From: Melitaea cinxia
Lineage: Eukaryota; Arthropoda; Insecta; Lepidoptera; Nymphalidae
NCBI RefSeq assembly: GCF_905220565.1
Contig: NC_059415.1
Span: forward strand, 9,476,501 to 9,540,500
Direction of reading: 5' to 3'
Length of the DNA stretch: 64,000 nucleotides
The position numbers and the translations under genes were made by a program. This document shows, piece after piece, positions 22,101 through 30,340 of the stretch. The notes beneath the pieces were generated by a model. The model worked only from the letters and a program-made list of their open reading frames with translations, was not told the origin of the DNA and did no database searches. Numbering within the stretch: the stretch's first letter is position 1; the number at the start of each line of letters is the position of its first letter.

Positions 22101-24771
22101 ATAGCTAAATTGGAAACAATGAACACAATTTACAACCGAAATAAAAGACAATGAAATTAAAAACAATAATAATAGGTAACTACCCACATAAAATCAACAA
22201 TAACAATTAAAAAAACAAAAAAAAACAAAATAATGAAAAATAAGCAAAATGTATATAAAAAAAAAGAAAAAAGCGGCAACCTGTATAGCAATGTACTGAT
22301 GGGAGCATTGAAATGGATGACGCTCGGCATTTGTTGGAGAATCAAGACTCCAATGCCGATTTTCAGCGTCACCCGTAAAGAGATAGGCGGAAAGCAGTTC
22401 TTATATAAAATATATTAATAAATCTATAATAATAATAAATTTTGAACATTGGTACACATATAATAAGATACTAAAATTATATACATATGATAAAGCAAAA
22501 CAATTGATACGTCTTCACTTTAATGAATAAAAAAAAATGGATAAATAAATATAGAAAAATGGATTGGTGTATTAATTTTTGTTATGTAATAACACATAAA
22601 GTAACTCCTTAAACAATGACAATTCCAGTTGCGCATATTTCTGTTAACTTGTGTATATATATTTTAATACTACCTTACATATTGTCAATTACACATGTTC
22701 AAAACGCTTCGTTTACTCTTTGAGCAATAATGTATTCTGTCTATTCTGACGCCGCGTTGGCATAACTGTTACAGTCATGGATTGTGCCTGTTGCGCTGGT
22801 GGTTGTGGGTTCGATCCCCGCACATGACAAACATTTGTATTGGCCATACAGGTGTTTGCCGTGGTCTGGGTGTTTGTGCAGTCCTTGTGGGTCTCCCCAC
22901 CGTGCCTCGGTGAGCACGTTAAGCCATTGGTCCCGGTTGTTATCATGTACACCTGATAGCGATCGTTACTCGTAGTAAGGAATATATCCGCCAACCCGCA
23001 TTGGAGCAGCGTGGTGGATTACCATGGAGAAAGAGGCCTATGCCCAGTAGTGGGATATTACAGGCTGAAGCGTATTCTATCATTTTCTCTTATACATTTT
23101 TGTGTTTTCTTTTTTTATCATGACACATTTTCGTTTTGTCAAATTTCAACACACAACAATACCAAAACAGTTTCACTTCAAAATGTTGCTATATCAATCA
23201 ACTGTTACCTATAACACAAGCATTGAGTAGCTTTAGTAACAAACAACTGTGTGTGTACATTAGAGATATTAATTTTTTGTCTTTTTTTAACATCATACTA
23301 TTTTATGCATCATAAATTTAAGCTTATCATAAATATTTGTTTTGCTATTATTTAATAAAGAATTGTTTGTTTACAATGTCTATCTTGATCTTAATCTTGT
23401 TGGTTTAATATTAATTTATTTATTTGTATTAGATAAGCTACTTACTGATAAACATTTATAGCTTAAAGATAATATATCAAATATTTTTAAATGACTTCCA
23501 AAAAAGGAGGAGGTTCTCAATATGATTATAATTTTTATAGAAGAAGAAGAATGATAATTATAAATGTTATAATACTTGTTTATCACCTATTGGTATTACA
23601 GAAAAATCAAGCATTGTGATAAGGATTGTAATTGAAATGATAGAAACCCAACAAAACAAGCACAAACATCCAGAACATGGCAAATATATGTACCTATGTC
23701 CAAAACAGATGTTTATGATAAGTGGGAATTAAACCTGTGACTGCTAACTCTACAGCCAGTGCTGTGACTGTTGCACCATCAAGTTGGCATTAATTTGTGG
23801 TGCTATTAATTCTTGTTGCGTGTCTTCAATAATTTGTTATTTATTGAAATGTATTAATTTGAACATTATATATTACAGTTACCTACACTACTACTATATA
23901 CATAATTTTTATTTTACTTTACAGTTGCCATATTATTATGTTCTTTAATTATTGTCATAAAACAAAAGACATAAAAAATTACTGTGTATTTAATTTTTAC
24001 TGCCAAACGTGTAAAAAAAATTACTTAATAGCATAAAAAAATATATATAACACACTTTAAGTTCACTATGTTATTTATTTGTTGTATCTACAATTGTTTG
24101 ACTTGATCAAGATAGGACCAGTATTATCAATGAAAACATTTCTCACCACTAACAAGATAAGTATACACTAATAAATAAAATACATGCTGTACTGTTGATC
24201 TATATGCCATATACATTTGGTTTGTGACTATTGTTGTTATTGACTTAGCAATGAAGGACGTCGTATTGTAAAAAATTGTCAGAGAAAGTGTACAATCTAA
24301 CGCGTAGTACCTACACAGTTATAGAAGCAAAATATCGACGACTATTGTTAGGAACTGGCACATTTTAACAAGAATTTGATCACTATCTAAGCGCCCACGG
24401 TTGTCGGCTATACCTTTTATTATGTCCTCTAAAGAACAAACAGTATAATTCTAAAAATATTGTATGCAGTATTCATATGTCATCGTTCACCTCGAAAAAG
24501 TAAATAGGCGTTTACGGAGATTTCACAAGCATAGATTAATTTAAAACATCGTATACCTCTGACACGTATGTTTTCAAATATCAAACGTAAACTCTGGCTA
24601 TTATTATTGAGGTTTTCATGGATTATGGGTCAGATTGACAGCTCCAATTGGACATTTACAACACCCATGGGAAAAGGCACTTTTCACAAACACACTCGTA
24701 CTTACCTGATCAGGTTCATTTTCGACGGCTTTAAACGCGTTACTTATGTGACATAGATCACTGAAGGCCAT
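3216..24771 (-). CDS. MEIOC: MEIOC-like meiosis coiled-coil protein, complete gene, 9 exons, 704 aa
   Basis: The CDS joins these minus-strand exons in order: 24771-24706, 19684-19605, 18121-17043, 16684-16573, 14279-14057, 9507-9314, 8506-8376, 8193-8078, 3329-3216. Every junction is GT-AG, all phases agree, and the sum is 2115 nt (704 codons plus TAA). Residues 1-49 contain a conserved-looking helix (VRDLITKILDE). Residues 49-409 are a low-complexity Asn/Ser/Phe-rich stretch. Residues 390-667 match the layout of the MEIOC domain (Pfam MEIOC/DUF4582): LNVDVSFLHENTPF, then CYEQWRQLERERKRTEA, then YPGR..SSSNSIPVPRLP, RVDRLTVDMLREH, TLMGKMETLR and a final RARCAMWCDLTL. In mouse, MEIOC acts with YTHDC2 in the cytoplasm of germ cells to end the mitotic programme and sustain meiotic prophase. 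The Drosophila Bam/Bgcn pair is considered analogous. Identity is from motif recognition without a database search. The protein is shorter than human MEIOC, which is about 950 aa. Confidence 0.82.
3396..3505 (+). repeat. SINE tail fragment abutting the 115-bp array
   Basis: It contains CTTGTGTTATAGGTAGTAACAGACTG and then an AT-rich stretch, as in the SINE copies at 54485-54612, 55520-55765 and 59830-60028. It is cut off exactly where the tandem array begins. Confidence 0.5.
3506..8105. repeat. 115-bp tandem array, 40 copies, derived from MEIOC exon 8 plus its donor
   Basis: Starting points recur every 115 bp from 3506 to 8106, giving exactly 40 units, and I found no difference between them. 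Read on the minus strand, each unit holds 85 nt homologous to the last 96 nt of exon 8 and 30 nt of the start of intron 8 (GTGAGACTCTCCCTC..). Relative to the real exon, an 11-nt block (CGCGCCGCGCG, plus strand) is missing and three bases differ within CTGTCRCAMRGCGCC. Because 115 is not a multiple of 3 and each unit holds a stop in one frame, the array is not a coding repeat. It makes up nearly all of the 4748-bp intron 8. Copy number may be misjudged by the assembly. Confidence 0.97.
8078..8193 (-). CDS. MEIOC: MEIOC exon 8, end of the conserved domain and parent of the 115-bp array (residues 629-667)
   Basis: The acceptor is TCTTTCTGCAG. A second AG 11 nt further on would put the reading frame into a stop. 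The exon reads ILQLAEAVKALCDSARRAR and then CAMWCDLTLTVALAPHAAP, which resembles the last conserved motif of MEIOC proteins, and ends at CCG/GTGAGA in phase 0. Its last 28 nt belong to the final array unit, and the 68 nt before that are homologous to the array but carry an 11-nt segment missing from the repeat copies. Confidence 0.8.
8376..8506 (-). CDS. MEIOC: MEIOC exon 7 (residues 585-629)
   Basis: The acceptor is GCTCGCAG and the donor is the very good GAC-C/GTGAGT. The 131 nt fit phase 2 in and phase 1 out. It encodes an Ala/Arg-rich helix (EVESAMLAWRSAVAGVQ, then AARRRELAPHV). The exon is extremely GC-rich. The acceptor lacks a strong pyrimidine tract, so the 5' edge is less certain than the rest. 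Confidence 0.7.
8507..9313. other. MEIOC intron 6
   Basis: This intron has no coding sequence that I can support. It contains an imperfect inverted pair TCAGCATTG / CAATGCTGA at about 8972-9009 that may be the trace of an old element. Confidence 0.4.
9314..9507 (-). CDS. MEIOC: MEIOC exon 6 (residues 521-585)
   Basis: The exon starts after TTTCACAG with VLTLMGKMETLR, which continues the conserved domain from exon 5 in phase 0. It then runs through a divergent Lys/Glu-rich stretch to WREDVKNLSE and ends at AT/GTAAGT in phase 2. Confidence 0.82.
9868..10045 (-). mobile_element. Nonautonomous Helitron-like repeat, copy 2
   Basis: This is the reverse orientation of the copy at 2888. It begins ACTAGCTGCCCGGACAGA and ends with ATGCGCTTAGCAGCATTC next to TTTATATAGATAGAT. 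It lies in MEIOC intron 5. Confidence 0.55.
10447..10547. repeat. Short inverted repeat pair
   Basis: GTATATCTGTGTCGTGGCC at 10447 is matched in reverse by GGCCACGACATCTATAC near 10532-10548. The roughly 100-bp fold-back could be a very small MITE. It lies between a Helitron-like copy and the Sailor-like element. Confidence 0.4.
10908..11757 (-). pseudogene. Sailor-like transposase, catalytic C-terminal part
   Basis: The meaningful sequence starts at HTVNKTWVDPTVKSKRQAF and continues to the second Asp (VVMDNAPYHS) and NPIELIWADIKGYI with the catalytic Glu. A 21-bp tandem duplication at about 11459-11500 repeats NAVVVMD, so the catalytic Asp motif occurs twice. The tail is acidic and Ser-rich. 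Confidence 0.75.
11759..12286. mobile_element. Insert inside the Sailor-like transposase
   Basis: About 528 bp separates the two halves of the transposase. Both edges carry a GT dinucleotide on the minus strand, and collapsing the block between them would bring GHTVNK back into one frame. The edges also look like a donor (GTAAGT) and an acceptor (TTCTTTTCAAG), but splicing there would be one base out of frame. The interior (about 11900-12070) resembles a dispersed lepidopteran repeat containing GATAGGTCCAGTGGTTTGAG. Confidence 0.5.
12287..12791 (-). pseudogene. Sailor-like transposase, HTH region and first catalytic Asp
   Basis: The segment holds a helix-turn-helix (KKTADMLDISVPSVYRILK), a linker with a second HTH-like part, and YMDETWVN carrying the first catalytic Asp. 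The upstream start VINAFKYTKET is in another frame, which shows a frameshift. The open frame stops after DETWVNVG, where an inserted block begins. Confidence 0.7.
13396..13467 (-). pseudogene. Sailor-like transposase, N-terminal exon
   Basis: MEPQPSTSKETPTDFNSPMK then KRPM is followed by a good donor (ATG/GTACGT). The PSTSK-type start is common in insect transposases. The following HTH-encoding segment is in a different frame, so the coding chain is broken. Confidence 0.5.
14057..14279 (-). CDS. MEIOC: MEIOC exon 5, core of the MEIOC domain (residues 446-520)
   Basis: The acceptor is AATTCCAG and the donor is AAG/GTGGGT, with 223 nt between. It encodes the most diagnostic part of the protein: HARLDACYEQWRQLERER, then KRTEARLALAYPGR, the SSSNSIPVPRLP loop and RVDRLTVDMLREH. 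The first part is a predicted charged helix or coiled coil. Confidence 0.88.
14345..16215. repeat. Tandemly amplified CCGACTTC / GAAGTCGG dispersed element
   Basis: The region opens with GTTTGCTCGCAAACG and CCGACTTCAATTAC and closes with GAGAACCTTCTCC and GAAGTCGG, the two ends of a dispersed repeat seen elsewhere in the window. The core is amplified here: CACCCAGTA recurs at 15073, 15439, 15614, 15789 and 15931, giving a period of about 175-183 bp with one shortened unit. A 30-odd-base poly(A) run at about 16139-16171 lies near the right end. Confidence 0.65.
16450..16546 (-). repeat. tRNA-derived SINE head
   Basis: On the minus strand CTCTGGTGTAGTGG (box A-like) and GCGGGTTCGATTCCCGC (box B) are spaced as in a tRNA. 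Copies at 56035-56118 and 62145-62221 share it. The lack of a paired acceptor stem and the multiple copies argue for a SINE and not a tRNA gene. Confidence 0.6.
16573..16684 (-). CDS. MEIOC: MEIOC exon 4 (residues 409-446)
   Basis: This 112-nt exon lies between TTATAG and the donor ATGAG/GTTAGA, and it reads Pro-rich GPSPPHVPPPVLPSP followed by LAPFYAMRNMR. Phases 1 and 2 match both neighbours. The donor lies 27 bp from a SINE head at 16450-16546. Confidence 0.75.
17043..18121 (-). CDS. MEIOC: MEIOC exon 3, large Asn-rich exon (residues 49-409)
   Basis: This 1079-nt exon has no stop in its frame. The acceptor is a T-run followed by ATTACAG, and the donor is CTCG/GTATGC. The protein is low in complexity, with many Asn, Ser, Phe, Tyr and Gln residues (for example NYNNNLYNFNQ), so it is probably disordered. 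The last 20 residues (NVDVSFLHENTPFNLG) begin the conserved C-terminal domain. The exon is AT-rich, unlike exons 5, 7 and 8 of the same gene. Confidence 0.85.
18664..18690 (+). repeat. Short interstitial telomeric repeat (CCTAA)n
   Basis: Four perfect CCTAA units are followed by degenerate CATAACCC in MEIOC intron 2. The insect telomere repeat is TTAGG, the complement of this motif. Confidence 0.7.
18930..19293. mobile_element. Fold-back element with long inverted ends and a PBS-like core
   Basis: GTAGCGACATCATCTCGCGA at the left is matched in reverse at about 19275-19292, and similarity continues inward past CTAGAGAAA to GATRCATCC, giving inverted arms of about 55 bp. The core has TGGTGACCCCGACGTGATC and a nearby second TGGTGACCCTGGCGTGATG, which resemble the primer-binding region next to the LTR of BEL/Pao or gypsy elements of Lepidoptera. 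No coding region is supported. Confidence 0.5.
19605..19684 (-). CDS. MEIOC: MEIOC exon 2 (residues 23-49)
   Basis: The acceptor is TTTTTTCCAG and the exon is 80 nt long, reading SERIMEENSMVRDLITKILD and ending ETTEGS. It ends in phase 2 at AG/GTTCGT. The helical, acidic character fits a short N-terminal interaction segment. Confidence 0.75.
19895..20430 (-). mobile_element. Family A non-LTR 3'-end copy split by a SINE
   Basis: CAAACAAGCGTACCGTCC, then GACGCCCGC and CCCCCAGAGCTCC on the far side, are reverse-oriented pieces of the same repeat found whole at 33744-34023 and 58479-58750. The SINE at 19957-20308 interrupts it. Confidence 0.6.
19957..20308 (+). mobile_element. tRNA-derived SINE (family B), full length with target-site duplication
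   Basis: The head carries TTGGCGCAACGGTCAC (box A-like) and GGTTGCGCGTTCGATCC (box B). The tail reads GTAGTGGGATATTACAGG and ends without a poly(A) run. It is flanked by the perfect 13-bp direct repeat GTATCTAGGGACG at 19944-19956 and 20309-20321. The tail resembles RTE-type LINE 3' ends, so an RTE element probably mobilised it. Confidence 0.8.
20820..20970 (+). repeat. Dispersed retroelement 3'-end fragment (family J)
   Basis: TACAAAGGCGGTCTTATCGC and the following CTTCCAGACAACC resemble the piece at 39288-39372. This is a frequent lepidopteran LINE 3' region. Its class is not certain. Confidence 0.4.
21285..21395 (-). repeat. Degenerate SINE head (family H)
   Basis: CACTCAGACTCGGGTGGGAA followed by AGCACTACCAAGTGTGC resembles the tRNA-like end of the SINEs at 55520-55765 and 59830-60028. 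Confidence 0.4.
21966..21994 (+). repeat. (TAA)n microsatellite
   Basis: Nine or so TAA units lie in MEIOC intron 1 and are followed by an A-rich stretch to about 22260. Confidence 0.7.
22748..23071 (+). mobile_element. tRNA-derived SINE (family B), copy 2
   Basis: The same head (CGCGTTGGCATAAC, then GGTTGTGGGTTCGATCC) and tail (GTAGTGGGATATTACAGG) as the copy at 19957. GTATTCT follows the tail and also precedes the head, which fits a target-site duplication. Confidence 0.75.
24706..24771 (-). CDS. MEIOC: MEIOC exon 1 (start codon, residues 1-22)
   Basis: The ATG is at 24771-24769 and is followed by G at +4. The exon reads MAFSDLCHISNAFKAVENEP.. and ends with CAG followed by the strong donor GTAAGT. 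Phase 0 matches exon 2. A further untranslated exon upstream cannot be excluded. Confidence 0.72.
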
Positions 24772-25157
24772 TTAAACTTAAAAATTATGTTTTTTACCAC
24801 AGTAAATAGGAGCTACGAGTGCTAAGCCATTTTTTCTTTGACCTATATGTATATAAATTTGCTATAGCTTAAACTCGCAAGTTGCGCTGGTGTTGCTGTC
24901 ACGTAGTACATATTTAACCACATATCGTAACTAAATAATGAATTTAAGAAGAATAAAAATATAATTAATTATTTGTAAATGAACTCACTTTAAAAAATAT
25001 TATTTTCAAGTGTAATATTAACTATTTGTAAAATGAAGCTGAAAATATTTTAGAGTTTTCGCGCGTTTACTATTTCTAATATTTTTTTTGTTTAAGAAAA
25101 AAAATTAAAGTGGCAATGAGTAAATTTCATAGATTCTACTTCTGGTAAGATTTACTA

Positions 25158-25160
<3 letters not shown>

Positions 25161-25200
<40 letters not shown>
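25161..25200. repeat. (TA)n microsatellite split by a retroelement
   Basis: About 20 TA units are followed at 25201 by a family C element. A second ATATAT run starts at 25532 on the other side, so the element appears to have inserted into the microsatellite. Confidence 0.7.
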
Positions 25201-25202
<2 letters not shown>

Positions 25203-25535
25203 CATCATTACAGCCTATACAGTCCACTGCTGGACATAGGCCTCCACAAGTTTACGCCAAAAATAACGTGAACTCATGTGTTTTGCCCATAGTCACCACG
25301 CTGGGCAGGCGGGTTGGTGACCGCAGTACTGGCTTTGTCGCACCGAAGACGCTGCTGCCCGTCTTCGGCCTGTGTATTTCAAAGCCAGCAGTTGGATGGC
25401 TATCCCGCCATCGGTCGGCTTCTTAAGTTCCAAGGTGGTTGTGGAACCTTGTTATCCCTTAGTCGCATCTTACGACACTCACGGGAAGAGAGGGGGTGGC
25501 TAAATTCTTTAGTGCCGTAGCCACACAGCACATAT
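25201..25535 (-). mobile_element. Family C SINE-like element with RTE-type tail, copy 1
   Basis: Read on the minus strand it starts GTGTGGCTACGGCACTAAAG and ends AGCAGTGGACTGTATAGGC with ATGATGAT. Copies lie at 25985-27031 (split), 46186-46253, 50258-50365 and 52235-52560. The tail is also the end of the RTE-like coding remnants at 45376 and 58826. Confidence 0.65.
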
Positions 25536-25984
25536 ATATGTATATATATATATATATTTATTTATTTATTTATTGTATAGTGTACATATTAACATACTGT
25601 AGAACAGATTTATTTTAAATTTAAAATATTTCAAGATTTCTTGCGGAAGCCAGTATTTTCCCCCTGATATATGTCTGTGCCCTTGATTACGTGTAACAAC
25701 AAGTTATGCCCTTAGGAATGAATTATTATTATTTTAATAGTACAAAAAAGAGCTAACAATATGAAATTTAAAACTAAAATTAACATTTAAGTGGAAAACA
25801 TAAGCTGTGTCCCGTGTGTGTTCAGTTATGTGCATGCTTATGTATGTGTGTATATATCACGTCAAATTATGATTATTATTTATCTGTAAATATATTATTT
25901 TCTGGTATTTAGTATCATTAATCACTATAATCTAGCATTTTAACCAGGCAAGTTATTTTTTTTTTATCAATTAGCTGTTAAATG

Positions 25985-27031
25985 TTCTTTACTGCCGTAA
26001 AAACACGGTAAAGAATATAACTACCCCCTCTCTTTCCGTGGGGTCGTGAGAGGCGACTAGGGGATAACGCAGTTTCACTACCACCTTGGAACTTAAAAAG
26101 CCGACCGATGGCTGCATAACCATCTAACTGTTGGCTTTGAAATTAGCAGGCCGAAGACGGGCAGCAGCGTCTTCGGTGCGACAAAGCCAACTGCGGTCAC
26201 CAACCCGCCTGCCCAGCGTGGTAAATATGGGCAACACAGATGAGTTCACGCCATTTTTAGCGCGAACTTGTAACTTGGTAGATTTTTTATGGGGGGTTAA
26301 ATTTTTGTTATTTCTGACTCTACCTTAATTCCGGTGCTGCAGGAAGTGTACTCATGCTCCGTACTGCGACTATCACGTGTTATTTTCGAACAAATTTACG
26401 TAAAAATGATCTTTACTGCCAGATCAAAATACAATACGAACTGACCTTTAACGACTGACAAATAGACACTTTTAAACAAAATATCGCGTCAGACATAATA
26501 TTCTAATAAAATTAGTAACATTGCGTGCTAGAATATAGGAATAGAAATTTGAAAAATACCCTAAACCGAATCGGAGCACCCCACTGTCCACGTGGTCTTG
26601 GTCTGCCCTATCTCTAGAGTGTTTTTTTAAGCCGGAGGCGCGGAGGGAGGGCAGCCCTCGCCCGCCGTGCGAAAGCGCGCGAACGAATGCGTAGAGGAGC
26701 GGCTGAGGCTGGTCCTCTGCGGAACGGAACATGAGTGAGCGTGCTTTCACACGCAAGGGCGGAAGGGCTGCACTTCCCACAGCGTCGGAGCCAAGCGTTA
26801 CTCTAACCTTACAGGTGGTAGGTTAATTTTTTCCGATTTAAAAGTTGAACCTCAAAACTTCAACCACGATATCTTTATAACAACGGGGTTTACACGAAAA
26901 TAGTTGTCCGGGGGGGTTAAAAACCCACACTAAACCCCCTTTTTCCCCCCAACCCCATAAATTTCTCGCCGGGATTGTACATCATTAGCGGCCTATGTCA
27001 AGCAGTGGACTGCGATAGGTTGAAATGATGT
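25985..27031 (+). mobile_element. Family C element, copy 2, interrupted
   Basis: The 5' part (25985 to about 26272, with GGTCGTGAGAGGCGACTAGG) and the 3' tail (26988-27031, CGGCCTATGTCAAGCAGTGG) are separated by about 715 bp of unrelated sequence. Confidence 0.6.
26273..26987. mobile_element. Unclassified insert in a family C element
   Basis: Its ends are loosely inverted (TTATGGGGGGTTAAATTT at the left, AACCCCATAAATTT at the right), suggesting a DNA element. A GC-rich block at 26620-26790 contrasts with the flanks. I recognise no protein in it. Confidence 0.35.
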
Positions 27032-27733
27032 TAAAAAACGAAACTCTAGTTTTATAAAAAAAAAATCTATTAGTTTACCGTGCACTAGTCATTTCATCCA
27101 CAGACATATAAGCGAAATTTCTTCTTATATGTCTGTGAAACAGATTTACCTACTTTCCGTTTTAATGAACAATACACTTCCTTACTATTTGTTATAAATA
27201 TAGAATTTACGTGTTACTTGTTATTATAGAAACGTTACCATAATTAAACCAGCAATGTAATTTTAAAATGTAATAATGCTATCAACTATTTTAGGGAAAT
27301 TTCACATTTTACAGACTGGCACCACACATAAATACGTCAATATCACAACATGCAAAGTGCCGCCATCTCGTGATCCACAACTAAACTCATTAACATAGAT
27401 GATAATGTAGGTGTTACAAACCATACAGAATGATGTCGTGAAAATGTCGATAGATGACAGTATAACACAAAATTTTGGAGATATATCGTCGAAATTTATT
27501 ATATCATTTATCTCTATTTTACGACTTTACGAATATGAAAGTCTGTGCGATCATATTATATTGTTTTTATTAATATTTAATAGAGGTAGAGCGCAGCAAG
27601 AAATATCTAGCTCCAAATTTGGAGAAAAACGACTAGGAAAGTACAACATCAACCTTATATTATATCATCAACCTTATGTTATATTCTTGATTAAAGTAAG
27701 GTAGCCAGAGCTTACTTATGAAAACCAATACAT

Positions 27734-27870
27734 GGGTAAAACAGGTTGGCGGACTTTGTCAATTTATAATACTTCTTATTATAATAAGTAGGTACTATTA
27801 TGGTAATATTATTACTATATGAGGTAGGGCATAGCAGTTTTTTTTTTTTTTTTTATATATACAACGAAGG
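27734..27870 (+). repeat. Family A 3'-end fragment with its upstream part
   Basis: TGGGTAAAACAGGTTGGCGG and GACTTTGTCAATTTATA match the start of the copy next to Hr51 exon 2 at 49726. It continues to TGAGGTAGGGCATAGCAG and breaks off in a long T run. Confidence 0.55.
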
Positions 27871-28035
27871 GACTTCCGCTTGAGGCTGAGTGCTAGTTGT
27901 AAGGATTTGATAGTAAGTGTTTACGTTATTGTTGTTGTGTTTTGTATAGTTACCTGTCAGTTGTTTGTGTTGTATTATATATTGTTCACGTCATATTGTA
28001 ACTGTACTCGTAAGTAGTCTTTGTTTTTTTTTAAA

Positions 28036-28085
28036 AAAATACAGTCGAATTGAGAACCTCCTCCTTTTTTGGAAGTCGGTTAAGA
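28036..28085 (+). repeat. GAAGTCGG element end fragment
   Basis: TACAGTCGAATTGAGAACC and TTTTTTGGAAGTCGG are the terminal piece of the element family amplified at 14345-16215. It lies immediately before a LINE ORF1 remnant. Confidence 0.55.
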
Positions 28086-28799
28086 ATGGATACTGATCCG
28101 CCGGACCCCGGCGGTTAAGGTATTCCACCACATTTGACCTTAAGTGTAAACGAGAACTCAAATAATCGTCTTAAACGCCCAAATACAGTATCTCTTGATT
28201 CATTTAATACTGTTAAAAATAGCTTACATAGCCCGGCTTCTTCCGTACAACTAAATTACTTAAGACTAGAATTTTAAAAAACTTAAATACAACACTGATG
28301 ATCGAGCCCCTTTTATTGTACACGTCTCAAAACCTGAACCGGAACCTCGGTCTGGCACGACTCTCCATCCAATGGAGTTTGGTAGCTTAGTTTTTAAAGA
28401 TAATTTCGAAAATGTGTCAATGGATGGCTTAAAAAAGATTGGCCGTAACCGAGTGTCAGTAGAGTTTAAGACAGTAACTGATGCTAATTCTTTCATTGAC
28501 TCATCTGTTCTCTTAGAGGCAGGATTCTCCGCAGCTATGTTCCGTCTTACAGTGTATCTCGCATGGGCTTAGTTAGGAATGTTCCAGTGGAATGGTCAAT
28601 GGAGGAATTAGCTCAGAATTTAAAAGTTCCAATGGGTTTTGATGAGGTTGTACGCGCTCTTAGATTGAGCCGTAAATCAGTCTCTGAATCCAACACTACT
28701 GTGTGGATTCCCACACAAACCATAGTCATAAATTTTTCTGGTCAAAAACTCCCTCCTCCAACGGAAGCCAACGTATACATTGGCTTCCTATATAAATAA
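28086..28799 (+). pseudogene. Jockey-like LINE ORF1 (gag-like) fragment
   Basis: It begins MDTDPPDPGG, has stops and frame changes, and retains VSMDGLKKIGRNRVSVEF and, after a frameshift near 28566, EVVRALRLSRK..VWIPTQTIVINFSGQKLP. The last motif is the end of the RNA-binding region in Jockey-type ORF1 proteins. It is nonfunctional. Confidence 0.6.
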
Positions 28800-28805
28800 A
28801 TAAAT

Positions 28806-28920
28806 AAACACTGCTTGAAAACAGTATTATTTATCTGTGATCTTCTGTAAGGTAGAGGTACTACCCCAGTCGGACTGCTCCATAATTTAAAAAGGAAATC
28901 TCATGCTATGCCCGCCAAAA
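28806..28920 (-). repeat. Family A fragment
   Basis: CACTGCTTGAAAACAG..GTACTACCCCAGTCGGACTG is the reverse of the middle of family A. A small plus-oriented piece (TGAGGTAGGACACAG) follows at 29106-29155. Confidence 0.55.
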
Positions 28921-29387
28921 ACTCTCAAATCGACTAAGTCTAAAAATGATGTAAACTGCCGTCTATAACATACGTCACGAGGAATTTTACCGTTTTGGAC
29001 CGCTATTCCACCCTCGCCCACTAAATAACTCTAAGTCATGATTTCAGTGACCCCCTACCAAATATTACGGCATAATATCTAGGATCTCCCCCATAAATAA
29101 TTTTGTGAGGTAGGACACAGGATATACCTATGCTGTTCAAAATCTAGAGCAGATCGTCTGGGAAATGTTAATATTTACATTATACAAAAGTCTACTTACA
29201 CGTCTTGTACATTGTAGTAACTTTTTCAAGCGAAGATTTTTTCAATTTTTAACTAAAATTTTATTGAAAGAGCATATCTATCCTTCTATTGATATAACAT
29301 ATATACATATAACATTTTTGTATTACTTTCTTTTAAATTATTATTAACAAAACTACAGCGTAAGCGGATATCACCGCAATTGTTTTT

Positions 29388-29610
29388 TTTACTCGACTTC
29401 CTAAGAAGGGTGGTAATGTTTTTCGAGTGTATGTACGTATGTAGATTTCTATGTTTCTCACTGCAGCCTAAACGGCTTGAAGGATTTAAGCGTTTTAGAG
29501 AGTAGCGTTGGAAACACATTAAAATATTTGTGTCCTGTATACACTTCACTCTAAATTGTAGAGCTTCTTTTTCCTTTGTGGTTATTTGTCGGAGTCTATA
29601 GTCGGATATT
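29388..29610 (+). repeat. Dispersed lepidopteran repeat fragment
   Basis: ACTCGACTTCCTAAGAAGGG then CTCACTGCAGCCTAAACGGC resembles a repeat I know from moth genomes. Its class is unknown to me and I saw only one copy here. Confidence 0.35.
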
Positions 29611-30340
29611 TTTTTAATAATTATTTTTTATCTGTTGACTTGTCCTTCAACTGAACTCTTTTGCCTAAAATCTTTTTATCATAACAGTTAAATACATATC
29701 TAAATATAGTCTGTTACGCTCAAGAAAAATGTAGCTTTCTGTTAGTGAAAGAATTTTTTAAATCTGTTTAGAAGTTCCTGTTCTTGTGTGATAGACCCTT
29801 ATAAGATTGTTTTCCAATTCTAATTTAATAAGTTTACCACTTTATTATATTAGTCTAATCCTATAAGAAAAAGTACACACACCACCACCACCAGATGAGC
29901 TGTATACTAGAACTTTTGTGTTAAATTTTTTTGAAGGTAGTGTGTAGTTTCTGATATCATCTTTTTTTTAGTATTAAAAAAAAATTAAACTTTATTTAAT
30001 GCTTTTTCATCGCTACTCTCATAAAAATCGTACTAAATATGTATTTTTTGCTGCTAAGTAGACTTTGGTAAGTTTTTTTTAATATTTCAGGCACTTTTAA
30101 TTGAAATTGACATACCTACTTACAATTAGTAGTACCTATTTGCTTTTTAATTAAATTATGCTGCGGAATTACATTATTATAATGACGAAATTTATAGTGA
30201 ATCGCACCAACAGTTAAGTGTAGTTTTATACAGACTAACAGGAATTATCTTATTTATTTGATTCTTTTGATCCCCAGAGAGCCCAAAAAAAGTAATTGAA
30301 CATTTCACTTTTCATTAGCGTTACCACTCCGATATACTTA

